A stretch of DNA of 14,806 nucleotides from Bacillota bacterium (GTDB lineage Bacteria > Bacillota_A > Clostridia > Tissierellales > Peptoniphilaceae): assembly GCA_023418535.1 (NCBI GenBank), contig JAEZZN010000081.1, positions 1 through 14,806 on the forward strand, given 5' to 3'. Shown piece after piece: positions 7,451 to 14,467 of the stretch. Each line of letters opens with the position of its first letter. Position 1 is the stretch's first letter. The notes below the pieces were generated by a model. That model saw only the letters and a list, made by a program, of their open reading frames with translations, searched no databases and was not told the origin of the DNA. The position numbers were made by a program, and so were the translations under genes.

Positions 7451-8311
7451 ATGAATAGAGATAGACTATATTCACCTAAAGTGATTAAAGAATTAGTTAA
7501 ATTTTTTGGTTTTAACTTTTCCAAAGGACTAGGACAAAATTTCCTTATTGATGGAAATGTAGTACGAGCGATTTCTAAAGGCGCAGATATCACAAAAGAA
7601 GATAATATATTAGAGATAGGACCAGGGTTTGGAACTTTAACAGAAGAATTACTTCTAAATTCAAAGAAAGTTGTTTCAGTAGAAATCGACGAAAGATTGA
7701 ATTCTGTTTTAAGTCAAACATTAGCAGGTTTTGACAATTTTGTATTAGTAAATGCTGATATTTTAAAAGTAGATTTGAGTAAATTAGTAAAAGATCAATT
7801 TGGTGATGAATCATTTAAAGTGGTAGCGAATTTACCGTATTATATCACTACTCCAATAATAGAGTTGTTTTTAGAATCTGGACTAAATATTGAATCGCTT
7901 ACATTTATGATGCAAAAAGAAGTTGGAGAGAGAATTCTAGCACGTCCTGGTAATAAAACATATGGGTCAATAACGGTGTTTACAAACTTTTATTCAGAAG
8001 CTTTTAAAATTGTTGAAGCTCCAAAATCGGTATTTATGCCTCAACCAAAAGTTGATAGTGTAGTAATTAATTTAAAACTCAAGGATAAATTACCGGATGT
8101 AGATAAGGAAATATTTTTCAAACTAGTTCGAGGAGGGTTTACAAAAAGAAGAAAAAACTTGCTAAATGCTCTAACTACAGACGTATCTCTTAATTTATCA
8201 AAAAACAAATTAAAAGAAGTTTTGGATGAATTAGAGATACCATCAAATTATAGACCAGAAGATTTATCGATTAATGATTATTTAAATATAACTAAGTGTT
8301 TAGAAAAATAG
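7451..8311 (+). CDS. rsmA: 16S rRNA dimethyladenosine transferase (KsgA)
   Basis: It uses S-adenosylmethionine to dimethylate the two adjacent adenosines in the loop of the 16S 3'-terminal helix, a late small-subunit assembly step. The 286-residue protein has the usual family length. GLGQNFLID (26-34) is the N-terminal signature, EIGPGFG (55-61) binds SAM, EID (78-80) binds the ribose, and NLPY (127-130) is the catalytic motif IV. The C-terminal helical domain (about 200-286) includes GGFTKRRKNLLNAL. The ATG directly abuts the rnmV stop codon, with GAGGTG as ribosome site inside rnmV. It is the last gene of the metG operon. No clear terminator is seen in the 100 bases after it. Confidence 0.97.
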   Translation: MNRDRLYSPKVIKELVKFFGFNFSKGLGQNFLIDGNVVRAISKGADITKEDNILEIGPGFGTLTEELLLNSKKVVSVEIDERLNSVLSQTLAGFDNFVLVNADILKVDLSKLVKDQFGDESFKVVANLPYYITTPIIELFLESGLNIESLTFMMQKEVGERILARPGNKTYGSITVFTNFYSEAFKIVEAPKSVFMPQPKVDSVVINLKLKDKLPDVDKEIFFKLVRGGFTKRRKNLLNALTTDVSLNLSKNKLKEVLDELEIPSNYRPEDLSINDYLNITKCLEK

Positions 8312-8411
8312 ATGCTGGGTAATATTATTTTACAACATGTATGCGTAATTGTTTTTTCGTGCAATATTTTATATGTTTATACAATAAAAAAATAAAAGGA
8401 GAAAAAAAGAA

Positions 8412-8642
8412 ATGGAAAAAGTAGTAGTATATACATCAGAAACATGCCCATATTGCGTAGCAGCAAAGAATTTTTTAACTGAAAACAATGTGGAATTTGA
8501 AGAAAAAAATGTTACAACAAGTGAAGAAGCAAGAAATGAATTAATCTCAAAAGGCTATAGAGGAGTTCCTGTTATAGTAGTGGGAGAAGAAGAAGTTGTA
8601 GGATTTGACAAAAATAGATTATCAAGTTTATTAAGTTTATAA
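8412..8642 (+). CDS. Glutaredoxin-like small redox protein
   Basis: This 76-residue thioredoxin-fold protein of the glutaredoxin/NrdH type is probably a cytosolic thiol-disulfide carrier. The CPYC active site is at 12-15, the cis-proline loop is GVPV (51-54), and GFD (64-66) is the usual C-terminal motif. The length matches minimal Grx/NrdH proteins. AAGGAG lies 12 bases before the ATG. It stands alone after rsmA, with a possible but poor promoter in the 100-base gap (TTGTTT 8349-8354, TATGTT 8372-8377), and ends in a strong terminator. Whether it takes electrons from thioredoxin reductase or a low-molecular-weight thiol is not visible. Neighbouring DUF1858 is also a small CxxC protein, but on the opposite strand. 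Confidence 0.88.
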   Translation: MEKVVVYTSETCPYCVAAKNFLTENNVEFEEKNVTTSEEARNELISKGYRGVPVIVVGEEEVVGFDKNRLSSLLSL

Positions 8643-8650
8643 AACGAATG

Positions 8651-8680
8651 GCTAGACAGTTTACTGTCTAGCTTTTTTAT
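8651..8680 (+). terminator. Strong rho-independent terminator after the glutaredoxin gene
   Basis: GCTAGACAG (8651-8659) pairs perfectly with CTGTCTAGC (8664-8672) around a TTTA loop, followed by TTTTTTATTTTT. It begins 8 bases after the stop codon. Confidence 0.93.
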
Positions 8681-8704
8681 TTTTAGTCGAAAAAAATTAA
8701 AATA

Positions 8705-8738
8705 AAAACCGCTATTAGAAAATATTAATAGCAGTTTT
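8705..8738 (-). terminator. Terminator of the DUF1858 gene
   Basis: Arms 8705-8717 and 8726-8738 form a 13-bp stem. Read from the minus strand, every position pairs, with one U-G wobble; read from the plus strand the same position is a C-A mismatch. The minus strand continues with TTTTTATTTTAATTTTTTT. This asymmetry assigns it to the minus-strand DUF1858 transcript. Confidence 0.8.
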
Positions 8739-8783
8739 GAGTTATTTTATTAATTAAAAAAGTATTTGTGTCATAGGTGAATA

Positions 8784-8990
8784 TTAAGCATTTAATGCAT
8801 CCAGCAAGAAATCAACTTCTAAACCATGCACCATCGCAGCTTCTTCAACGGTTTCCATTTGACTTACAGGACAACCTATACACCCTAATCCAAATGACAT
8901 AAGTATACCTAAAGTTCTAGGTTTTATTCTTATGACATCAGAAAGTATCATATCTCCAGTTATTACTAATTCTTCATTTTGTTCTGCCAT
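8784..8990 (-). CDS. DUF1858 domain protein with CxxC (hybrid-cluster-protein associated type)
   Basis: This 68-residue protein consists of one DUF1858 domain, the small helical domain also called prismane-associated redox-disulfide protein. Seen directly: ITGDMILSDVI near the N-terminus, then LGILMSFGLGCIGCPVSQMETVEEAAMVHGL with C37 and C40 forming the CxxC, and the typical ending FLLDALN. Family members are common in anaerobes and are thought to take part in redox or metal-cluster chemistry. The exact role is not established, and no hybrid cluster protein is in view. AGAGGAG precedes the ATG. It has its own terminator, converging with that of the glutaredoxin gene, and is divergent from veg. 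Confidence 0.88.
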   Translation of the reverse strand: MAEQNEELVITGDMILSDVIRIKPRTLGILMSFGLGCIGCPVSQMETVEEAAMVHGLEVDFLLDALNA

Positions 8991-9032
8991 AAAGTACTCC
9001 TCTATAGTAAATTAATTATATGTTCAGTATTA

Positions 9033-9061
9033 ATTATATACTAATTAATGATAATTTTAAA
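9033..9061 (-). promoter_or_regulatory. Probable promoter of the DUF1858 gene
   Basis: On the minus strand there is TTTAAA (9056-9061), a 17-bp spacer and TATAAT (9033-9038), about 43 bases before the ATG. A second TATAAT (9015-9020) has no good -35. Confidence 0.5.
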
Positions 9062-9063
9062 TA

Positions 9064-9082
9064 CTTGACTGATATAGTCAAG
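9064..9082. promoter_or_regulatory. Inverted repeat CTTGACT-n5-AGTCAAG, possible operator
   Basis: Perfect 7-bp arms (9064-9070 and 9076-9082) separated by GATAT lie between the DUF1858 promoter and the first veg promoter, in a divergent control region. The arms contain TTGACT on both strands, but no -10 lies at the right distance on either, so a binding site is as likely as a promoter remnant. Confidence 0.4.
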
Positions 9083-9093
9083 ATTTAAAATGG

Positions 9094-9122
9094 TTGACAT
9101 ATATATTAATATTGTTTATAAT
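9094..9122 (+). promoter_or_regulatory. veg promoter P1 (perfect consensus)
   Basis: TTGACA (9094-9099), a 17-bp spacer and TATAAT (9117-9122): an exact sigma-A consensus. The Bacillus veg promoter is likewise known as a very strong one. Confidence 0.9.
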
Positions 9123-9132
9123 ATTTAAATTT

Positions 9133-9161
9133 TTGACTTTTAATACTATATATGGTATAAT
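9133..9161 (+). promoter_or_regulatory. veg promoter P2 with overlapping palindrome
   Basis: TTGACT (9133-9138), a 17-bp spacer and TATAAT (9156-9161) within the extended -10 TGGTATAAT. The -10 lies inside the palindrome ATGGTATAATACCAT (9152-9166; 7-bp arms around one base), which could be a repressor site. Transcription from P2 would start near 9168. Confidence 0.85.
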
Positions 9162-9197
9162 ACCATTGTCGAAATAAATATGAAAGTGGTGATGTAT

Positions 9198-9440
9198 ATG
9201 AAAAGGTCAGAAGCATTAGCGTCTATTAGAAACGAAGTAGAAGAAATAGTTGGAAAAAAAGTTCAACTAAAAGCTGATAAGGGCAGAAAGAGAATCGTTA
9301 CTAGAGTAGGATATATAGAAAATGCATTTCCAAATCTGTTTACGGTAAGAGTAAAAAATGATTTTGACGAAAGTTTAACTCTTTCATATACTTATTCAGA
9401 CGTTTTAACATCAACTGTCGAAATAGAGGTAGTAAGTTAG
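9198..9440 (+). CDS. veg: Veg family protein
   Basis: This 80-residue small protein belongs to the Veg family. In Bacillus subtilis Veg is very abundant and has been linked to biofilm control; its molecular function is unclear. It matches along the whole length: the first third predicted helical, then KKVQLKADKGRKRIVTRVGYI (the family's basic GRKR segment), then PNLFTVRV and the ending SYTYSDVLTSTVEIEV, close to the Bacillus YSYADVLTETVEL. I chose ATG 9198 rather than 9180. GGTGAT at 9188-9193 serves 9198, whereas 9180 would have only about 12 bases of leader from P2 and no ribosome site. Two strong tandem promoters and an immediate terminator make it a separate, highly expressed unit. Confidence 0.92.
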   Translation: MKRSEALASIRNEVEEIVGKKVQLKADKGRKRIVTRVGYIENAFPNLFTVRVKNDFDESLTLSYTYSDVLTSTVEIEVVS

Positions 9441-9448
9441 TTAATTTG

Positions 9449-9470
9449 AGCATCACAATGATGCTTTTTT
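9449..9470 (+). terminator. Terminator of veg
   Basis: AGCATCA (9449-9455) pairs with TGATGCT (9459-9465) around a 3-nt loop, followed by a T-run, 9 bases after the veg stop codon. murI starts 20 bases later with no clear promoter, so some read-through from veg probably expresses murI. Confidence 0.85.
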
Positions 9471-9489
9471 ACTTTTAAATAGAGGATTT

Positions 9490-10275
9490 ATGGAAAATAA
9501 AGAAAAACCAATAGGAGTTTTTGATTCAGGTATTGGTGGATTGACTGTATTAGACAAATTAATAAAACATTTACCAAATGAACACTATTTATACATTGGA
9601 GATTTAAAAAATAGTCCTTATGGAGAAAAAACAAAAGAACAGATAATTGAGTTTACTAAAAATATTATGGATTATTTTGTTTTAAAAGGTGTAAAAATGG
9701 TCGTAGTGGCTTGTAATACTGCATCATCATTTATAGAAGAGATACAAAATGATTATGATATTCCAATAGTAACAGTGATGGATGCAGCTATAAAAAGTAT
9801 AGATAAACAAAAAAATATTCTTTTAGCGGCTACAAAAGGTGCGATAGATGCTGGAATATATGTAGAAAAAATAAAAAAAGCTAACAATGAGGCGAATATA
9901 ATTGGTGTTGCATGTAGAGATATAGTTCCAGCTATAGAAAACAAAGACCTTAAAAAAAATGAAAAGCAAAATATAGTAGATAAGTATATAAAAAATTTTA
10001 GAAATAAAGATATTGATCTATTAATTTTGGGGTGTACGCATTATCCTATTTTAAAAGATGAGTTTCAAAAATCGATTGGTGAAGATGTGAATGTGTTTGA
10101 TCCAGCAGAAAATGTAGCTAAAATAGTTTATGAACATTTAAAAGAAAAAGGTCTATTAAGAGATTATATAGGCGAAGTAAATTTGATAGTTACTAAAGAC
10201 AAGGAAAGATTTGAAAAAAATGTGAAGAAATTATTTCCTAAAATAAAAATAAAAGAAATTGTTGAAAAAAAATGA
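9490..10275 (+). CDS. murI: Glutamate racemase
   Basis: Interconverts L- and D-glutamate in the cytosol, supplying D-Glu for the peptidoglycan stem peptide. The 261-residue protein has the normal length. The cofactor-independent two-cysteine active site is complete: D12-S13 in VFDSGIGGLTVL, P-Y at 43-44, C75-N-T in VACNTAS, and C182-T-H in LGCTHYP. AGAGGA lies before the ATG. Next to it are the VanY-like envelope protein and murB, so the gene sits in a cell-wall run. It follows the veg terminator by only 19 bases. Confidence 0.97.
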   Translation: MENKEKPIGVFDSGIGGLTVLDKLIKHLPNEHYLYIGDLKNSPYGEKTKEQIIEFTKNIMDYFVLKGVKMVVVACNTASSFIEEIQNDYDIPIVTVMDAAIKSIDKQKNILLAATKGAIDAGIYVEKIKKANNEANIIGVACRDIVPAIENKDLKKNEKQNIVDKYIKNFRNKDIDLLILGCTHYPILKDEFQKSIGEDVNVFDPAENVAKIVYEHLKEKGLLRDYIGEVNLIVTKDKERFEKNVKKLFPKIKIKEIVEKK

Positions 10276-10294
10276 TAATTTACTAAAATCTGTC

Positions 10295-10323
10295 TTTTAA
10301 TATATATCTATATGTTGTATAAT
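10295..10323 (+). promoter_or_regulatory. Possible promoter of the VanY-like/murB/rapZ run
   Basis: A perfect TATAAT (10318-10323) lies 31 bases before the ATG. The hexamer 17 bp upstream (TTTTAA, 10295-10300) is weak. There is no terminator between murI and this point, so it may be an internal promoter. Confidence 0.5.
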
Positions 10324-10354
10324 TAAAACAAATGTAAATTTGAAAGGCCTCCAG

Positions 10355-11293
10355 ATGAAAAAAAACAATCAAGCACATAATAATAAATTACAAAGACTAA
10401 TAAATAGAGAAAAAAGAAGAAAACAAGCTAAGGTTAAAATGGTTGCAATTGGCTTAGTTGCAACAATATCAGTAGCCTCAGTGTATGCGTTTATATCCAG
10501 ACAGCATAATGCTCAAGCAGATTCAGCAAAACTAATTACAAATATACAAGAAACTACAAATGAAGATACTACATATAGCGTAAAGGAAAAACAGAAATAT
10601 TCTGATAAATTGCTCTCATACAAAAAAGTTTCTTTAGATGCTGATGTCTATGAAGAAGTAATTAATAACCCAAAAGTTAATTTCAAAGTTAGTAATGGAG
10701 AATATATAAAATATTATGGACAAGAAAACGGATGGGCTAAAGTAAAGAAAAATGGAGAATTTGGATATATTCAAGCGATAAAATTACAAGATGTTAAAGA
10801 GAATGAACTAGTTGTTAAAGATGGTGTTCTTTTAGATTCTATAAAAAATACTTTCCCTCAAGATTTTGATACTGTTTTCTCTGTAGATGTTGAAAATTCA
10901 GCGCTTGTAATGTTTGAAGCTATGAAAAGATCAGGGATGAGTATAGGAGTTTCAAGAACAACAATCGATGATGAAGAGATAAATAAAGCTAAAAATCAAA
11001 AATACGCTGTTCCTGACTATACAAATCATACTTTAAGAACAGGTGAATCTATTGAGTTAGAGATACCTAACACATCAGATAATATAGATTTCAAGAAAAC
11101 TATTCAAGGTGAATGGTTAGCAGAACACGCTTATGAGTATGGTTTTATTTTAAGATATCCAGAAGGAAAAGAAGATATAACAGGATTTTTTGCTAACGAT
11201 AGAATATATAGATATGTTGGAGTTGAAATAGCTAAAGAAATTCATGACAAGAACCTATCGTTTGAAGAATATTTTAATATAACTGAGGAATAA
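10355..11293 (+). CDS. Membrane-anchored SH3-like plus degenerate VanY-type (M15) peptidase domain
   Basis: This 312-residue envelope protein has a basic cytosolic N-terminus (1-27), one membrane segment or uncleaved signal (about 28-47), a linker, a bacterial SH3-like repeat (about 90-145, with NGEYIKYYGQENGWAKVK) and a VanY/M15 D-alanyl-D-alanine carboxypeptidase fold (about 150-312). The fold is clear: WLAEHAYEYGFILRYPEGK, then ITG, then YRYVGVEIAKEI. However, the EPWH motif that supplies the catalytic Glu and a zinc His reads NDRI (281-284). The SEHxTGxAVD motif reads NHTLRTGESIE, keeping one His (H225) and possibly Glu for Asp. Hydrolysis of D-Ala-D-Ala ends is therefore unlikely; a wall-binding or regulatory role is an inference. 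ATG 10355 is preferred to TTG 10340 because AAAGG lies 7 bases upstream of it. murB follows one base after the stop. Confidence 0.8.
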   Translation: MKKNNQAHNNKLQRLINREKRRKQAKVKMVAIGLVATISVASVYAFISRQHNAQADSAKLITNIQETTNEDTTYSVKEKQKYSDKLLSYKKVSLDADVYEEVINNPKVNFKVSNGEYIKYYGQENGWAKVKKNGEFGYIQAIKLQDVKENELVVKDGVLLDSIKNTFPQDFDTVFSVDVENSALVMFEAMKRSGMSIGVSRTTIDDEEINKAKNQKYAVPDYTNHTLRTGESIELEIPNTSDNIDFKKTIQGEWLAEHAYEYGFILRYPEGKEDITGFFANDRIYRYVGVEIAKEIHDKNLSFEEYFNITEE

Positions 11294-11294
11294 T

Positions 11295-12203
11295 ATGTAT
11301 TTAGATATATTAAATAGATTAAAAGAAAATGGAATAGTTAAAATAAAAGAAAATGTTTTGATGAGAGATTATACTACCATGAAAATTGGTGGACCAGCAG
11401 ATATTTTAATTGAGCCTAATTCTATTGATCAGATTCAAAAAATTATAAATATAGCTAAAGAAACAAATACTCCTCTTACAATAATAGGAAATGGTTCAAA
11501 TTTATTAGTAAGAGATAAAGGTATAAGAGGAATAGTTGTTGTATTAAAAGATGAATTCTCTCAAATAACGGTAAATGAAAACATATTGACTGCGCAATCA
11601 GGAGCTACACTTAGATCTGCAGCAATAGAGTCTTTTGAAAAAAATCTTACCGGAATGGAAGCGGTTAGTGGAATTCCTGGAACTGTAGGTGGAGCTATTA
11701 TAATGAATGCTGGAGCTTACGGAACTGAAATGAAAGATATAGTGAAGAATGTAGTATGTATAGATAGGGACGGAAATATTCAAAACTTTAATAATGAAGA
11801 AATGGATTTTTCTTATAGACATTCAACAGCTTCAGAAAAAGATTTGATAGTCTTAGAAGTGAGTTTTGAGCTAAAACCTGGTAATCATGAAGAAATAATT
11901 GAAAGTTTTAAAACTTATGATTACAAAAGATCATCAAGACAACCTTTAGATAAGAACTCAGCAGGATCAACATTTAAGAGACCGGAAGGACATTTTGCAT
12001 CGAAATTGATAGATGATGCTGGACTTAGAGGTTATAGAGTTGGGAGTGCGATGGTTTCAGAAAAACATGCTGGATTCTTAATTAATATAGAAGATTCAAC
12101 ATGTGAGAATATGTTACATCTAATAGAAGATGTGCAAAAAAGAGTCTATGACAAATACAATGTTAAACTAGAAAGAGAAGTAAAATTAATCGGGGAAGAA
12201 TAA
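11295..12203 (+). CDS. murB: UDP-N-acetylenolpyruvoylglucosamine reductase
   Basis: This FAD-dependent cytosolic enzyme makes UDP-N-acetylmuramic acid with NADPH, the second committed step of peptidoglycan synthesis. The 302-residue length fits type II MurB, which lacks the extra loop of the E. coli enzyme. FAD-binding segments are TTMKIGGPAD (27-36), GNGSNLLVRD (65-74) and SGIPGTVGGA (125-134). Catalytic residues are visible: R175 in YRHS, S225 in SAGSTF and the Glu near the end (E295 in LEREVKLIG). GAGGAA overlaps the end of the preceding gene, and rapZ starts 8 bases after the stop, so it lies within one transcription run. In Firmicutes murB is often placed before rapZ/whiA. Confidence 0.97.
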   Translation: MYLDILNRLKENGIVKIKENVLMRDYTTMKIGGPADILIEPNSIDQIQKIINIAKETNTPLTIIGNGSNLLVRDKGIRGIVVVLKDEFSQITVNENILTAQSGATLRSAAIESFEKNLTGMEAVSGIPGTVGGAIIMNAGAYGTEMKDIVKNVVCIDRDGNIQNFNNEEMDFSYRHSTASEKDLIVLEVSFELKPGNHEEIIESFKTYDYKRSSRQPLDKNSAGSTFKRPEGHFASKLIDDAGLRGYRVGSAMVSEKHAGFLINIEDSTCENMLHLIEDVQKRVYDKYNVKLEREVKLIGEE

Positions 12204-12211
12204 GAGGGATT

Positions 12212-13051
12212 ATGAAGATTGTTATAATTACAGGTATGAGTGGAGCTGGGAAAACTACTGCATTAAACTTTTGCCAAGACAATAACTACCATATAATTGA
12301 CAATCTGCCACCTACTTTGCTTGAAGAATATATAGAGACTATAAATAAACAAAATATAACAGAAAAAGTAGCTGTCGGAGTAGATATTAGAGCTGGAAGT
12401 CTTTTAAAAGAATTAAACAGAGAAGTATCTAAATTATTGAAGTCGAATCATGATGTAAAAATAATATATTTAGATGCTGAGACTTCAGAGCTTATAAGAA
12501 GATTTCAAGAAAATAGAAGACCTCATCCATATAAAGATTTAACATTAGAAAAAGCTATAGAAAAAGAACGAGATGATTTGTTAGAGGTTAGAGAATTTGC
12601 AAATGAATATCTAGACACTACATATATGAAAGCTTCTCAATTAAAAAATAATATAATATATCTTTTAGATGAAAAATGTGAAGCGAAAATTCAAGTCGTA
12701 AGTTTTGGTTATAAATATGGAATATTGAAAGAAGCGGATTATTTATTTGATGTTAGATTTATAGACAATCCTTTCTATATAAAAGAACTTAAATGTAAAA
12801 CGGGAAAAGATAAAGAAGTTGCTGACTATGTAATGTCTTTTCCTATAATTAATGAATTTATTAATATGGTAGTAGATTTGATAGAAAAATTAATACCAGA
12901 ATTTATTAATCAAAGTAAAAGACAACTGGTTATAGGTATTGGATGTACAGGTGGACAACATAGGTCCGTAGCTATATCTGAAGAAATAAATAAAAAACTA
13001 AAAGAAAAATATAATTCCCAAATCTATCATAGGGAAGAAAATAATTGGTAA
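12212..13051 (+). CDS. rapZ: RapZ/YvcJ family nucleotide-binding protein
   Basis: This P-loop protein is the RapZ (YvcJ) family. In E. coli RapZ is an RNase adaptor that senses glucosamine-6-phosphate; in Bacillus YvcJ binds and hydrolyses nucleotides and its partner RNAs are unclear. The 279-residue protein has the normal length, with Walker A GMSGAGKT (8-15), RRPHPY with an R-P segment near 108, FRF-like FGYKYG, VRFIDNPFY and the C-terminal signature GCTGGQHRSV (244-253). The C-terminal domain (about 155-279) is the RNA and sugar-phosphate binding part in E. coli. GAGGGA lies before the ATG. The usual downstream neighbour glmR is missing; a Nudix gene follows after 70 bases. Confidence 0.95.
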   Translation: MKIVIITGMSGAGKTTALNFCQDNNYHIIDNLPPTLLEEYIETINKQNITEKVAVGVDIRAGSLLKELNREVSKLLKSNHDVKIIYLDAETSELIRRFQENRRPHPYKDLTLEKAIEKERDDLLEVREFANEYLDTTYMKASQLKNNIIYLLDEKCEAKIQVVSFGYKYGILKEADYLFDVRFIDNPFYIKELKCKTGKDKEVADYVMSFPIINEFINMVVDLIEKLIPEFINQSKRQLVIGIGCTGGQHRSVAISEEINKKLKEKYNSQIYHREENNW

Positions 13052-13121
13052 TATAATCATTAATTTAAATTACTTAAAAAGATAAAATTGATTATATTAA
13101 AGTAAGAAAGAAGGTGGTTCA

Positions 13122-13535
13122 ATGAAAGAACATAGCGCTGGTGGTGTTGTAATACATGAAAATAAAATATTGCTTTTAAAAAAATATTATGGCGACTGGG
13201 TTCTTCCAAAGGGAAAAATAGAAACTTCTGAAACCACCGCAAAAACAGCTATAAGAGAAGTTAATGAAGAAACAGGCATAGATGCTAAAATTATAAAAAA
13301 AATTGGTTATGCTAGGTATTATTACTTTAACCAAAATGGAGACAAAATATCAAAAAGAGTAGACTATTATTTAATGAGTCTAGAAGGTGGAAAATTAATT
13401 CCTCAAAAAGAAGAAGGTTTTTCAATAGCGGATTTTGTAGAATACAATCAAGCTGTACATTTATTAAAACATGATTCTGAAAAGAATATGGTAAGAAATG
13501 CTATGAAATTTTATAGGAATTTAAAGGAAAAATAA
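13122..13535 (+). CDS. Nudix hydrolase
   Basis: This 137-residue hydrolase is expected to cleave a nucleoside diphosphate linked to another group; the substrate is not readable. The Nudix box is complete at 31-53, GKIETSETTAKTAIREVNEE then TGI, giving G-x5-E-x7-REV-x-EE-x-GI. WVLPKGK just before it is typical of the diadenosine-polyphosphate or 8-oxo-nucleotide subgroups, which also fit the short length. AAGGTGG lies 4-5 bases before the ATG. The 70-base gap after rapZ has no good promoter or terminator, and the stop codon overlaps the whiA start (TAATG), so it is in the rapZ-whiA operon. In Bacillus a Nudix gene (yvcI) also belongs to this cluster, but before yvcJ (rapZ). Confidence 0.9.
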   Translation: MKEHSAGGVVIHENKILLLKKYYGDWVLPKGKIETSETTAKTAIREVNEETGIDAKIIKKIGYARYYYFNQNGDKISKRVDYYLMSLEGGKLIPQKEEGFSIADFVEYNQAVHLLKHDSEKNMVRNAMKFYRNLKEK

Positions 13536-14467
13536 TGTCGTTCTCAAATAATGTAAAGAAAGAATTGTCAGAGTTAAAGCTAAACTCTAAGATTGAAGCT
13601 TTACTCGAATTATCATCAATATTAAAAACTAACGCAAGCATTTCTATTAGAAATGCTTTTATTAATCTTAACTTTTTTACTGAAAGTGAATATGTAGCTA
13701 AAAGAGTATATCTTTTAATAGACTATCTTTATGATTACGAGTCTTCTATTTCTAAAGTAGAAAACAACAATATTATGAAAGATGGTCTTTTTGGGATTAT
13801 TGTGGAAGATGAAAATATTGTGAATAAAATTATTGCAGATAGTGGTTTTGATTTATATGGAAATTATAATACCGAACTAAGGACTTTATATTCAAGGATA
13901 AATAGTTCAAAAGAAGGAGTATCAGCATACTTAAGAGGAGTATATCTAGGATCAGGAAGTATGGTCGATCCGCAAAAAAATTATCATTTAGAGTTAATAT
14001 TTTCAAATATAGAAGATGTTGACTTGCTTACAGTAGTTCTAGAAAAAGAAGAAATAGAAGCTTTATATAATAAAAGAAAACAGAAATATATAGTGTATTT
14101 TAAAAATTCTGAAACTATAAGTACTTTCTTATATATAATAGGTGCACAAAACGCTATGCTAGAACTCGAAAATATAAAAGTAGAAAAAGATATAAAAAAT
14201 AATATAAATAGAAGAATGAATTTCGAGTCCGCAAATGAAAATAAAAGAATACAAACGGCAGTCGAGCATATACACTATATAAATATATTAGAAGAAAGTA
14301 ATGCTATTCCAGAAAATTTAAAAGAAATTGCAGAACTTAGAAAAAACAATATAGACTTAAGTTTAAAAGATATTGGTCAACTTATGAAAAAACCAATAGG
14401 TAAGTCTTCAGTTGCTTATCAATTGAAGAAAATCAAGGAATTAGCATTGGAAATAAAAAAAACTTGA
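13535..14467 (+). CDS. whiA: WhiA family DNA-binding regulator
   Basis: WhiA combines an N-terminal LAGLIDADG-homing-endonuclease-like domain without nuclease activity (about 1-215) with a C-terminal helix-turn-helix domain (about 225-310). In actinobacteria it controls sporulation; in Firmicutes it affects chromosome segregation, division and growth. Visible signatures are AYLRGVYLGSGSMVDP (131-146), NYHLEL (149-154), NINRRMNFESANENK (223-237) and the HTH region SLKDIGQLMKKPIGKSSVAY (276-295). Length 310 is normal. The ATG overlaps the Nudix stop codon by one base. The TGA stop is part of the -35 box of the following rRNA promoter, and no terminator lies between them, so this operon may read into rrn. 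Confidence 0.95.
   Translation: MSFSNNVKKELSELKLNSKIEALLELSSILKTNASISIRNAFINLNFFTESEYVAKRVYLLIDYLYDYESSISKVENNNIMKDGLFGIIVEDENIVNKIIADSGFDLYGNYNTELRTLYSRINSSKEGVSAYLRGVYLGSGSMVDPQKNYHLELIFSNIEDVDLLTVVLEKEEIEALYNKRKQKYIVYFKNSETISTFLYIIGAQNAMLELENIKVEKDIKNNINRRMNFESANENKRIQTAVEHIHYINILEESNAIPENLKEIAELRKNNIDLSLKDIGQLMKKPIGKSSVAYQLKKIKELALEIKKT

Noticed and set aside
7084..7593. Open frame of 169 codons on the minus strand
   Set aside because: Antisense to rnmV and rsmA, both clearly identified; composition is that of a shadow frame.
8312..8411. Terminator or promoter between rsmA and the glutaredoxin gene
   Set aside because: Only 4-bp stems (ACAA/TTGT) precede the T-run, and the best promoter pair matches poorly (TTGTTT, TATGTT), so I list neither as a feature.
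13052..13121. Promoter in front of the Nudix gene (TATATT at 13093-13098)
   Set aside because: The hexamer 17 bp upstream (TTACTT) matches the -35 consensus poorly; read-through from rapZ explains expression.
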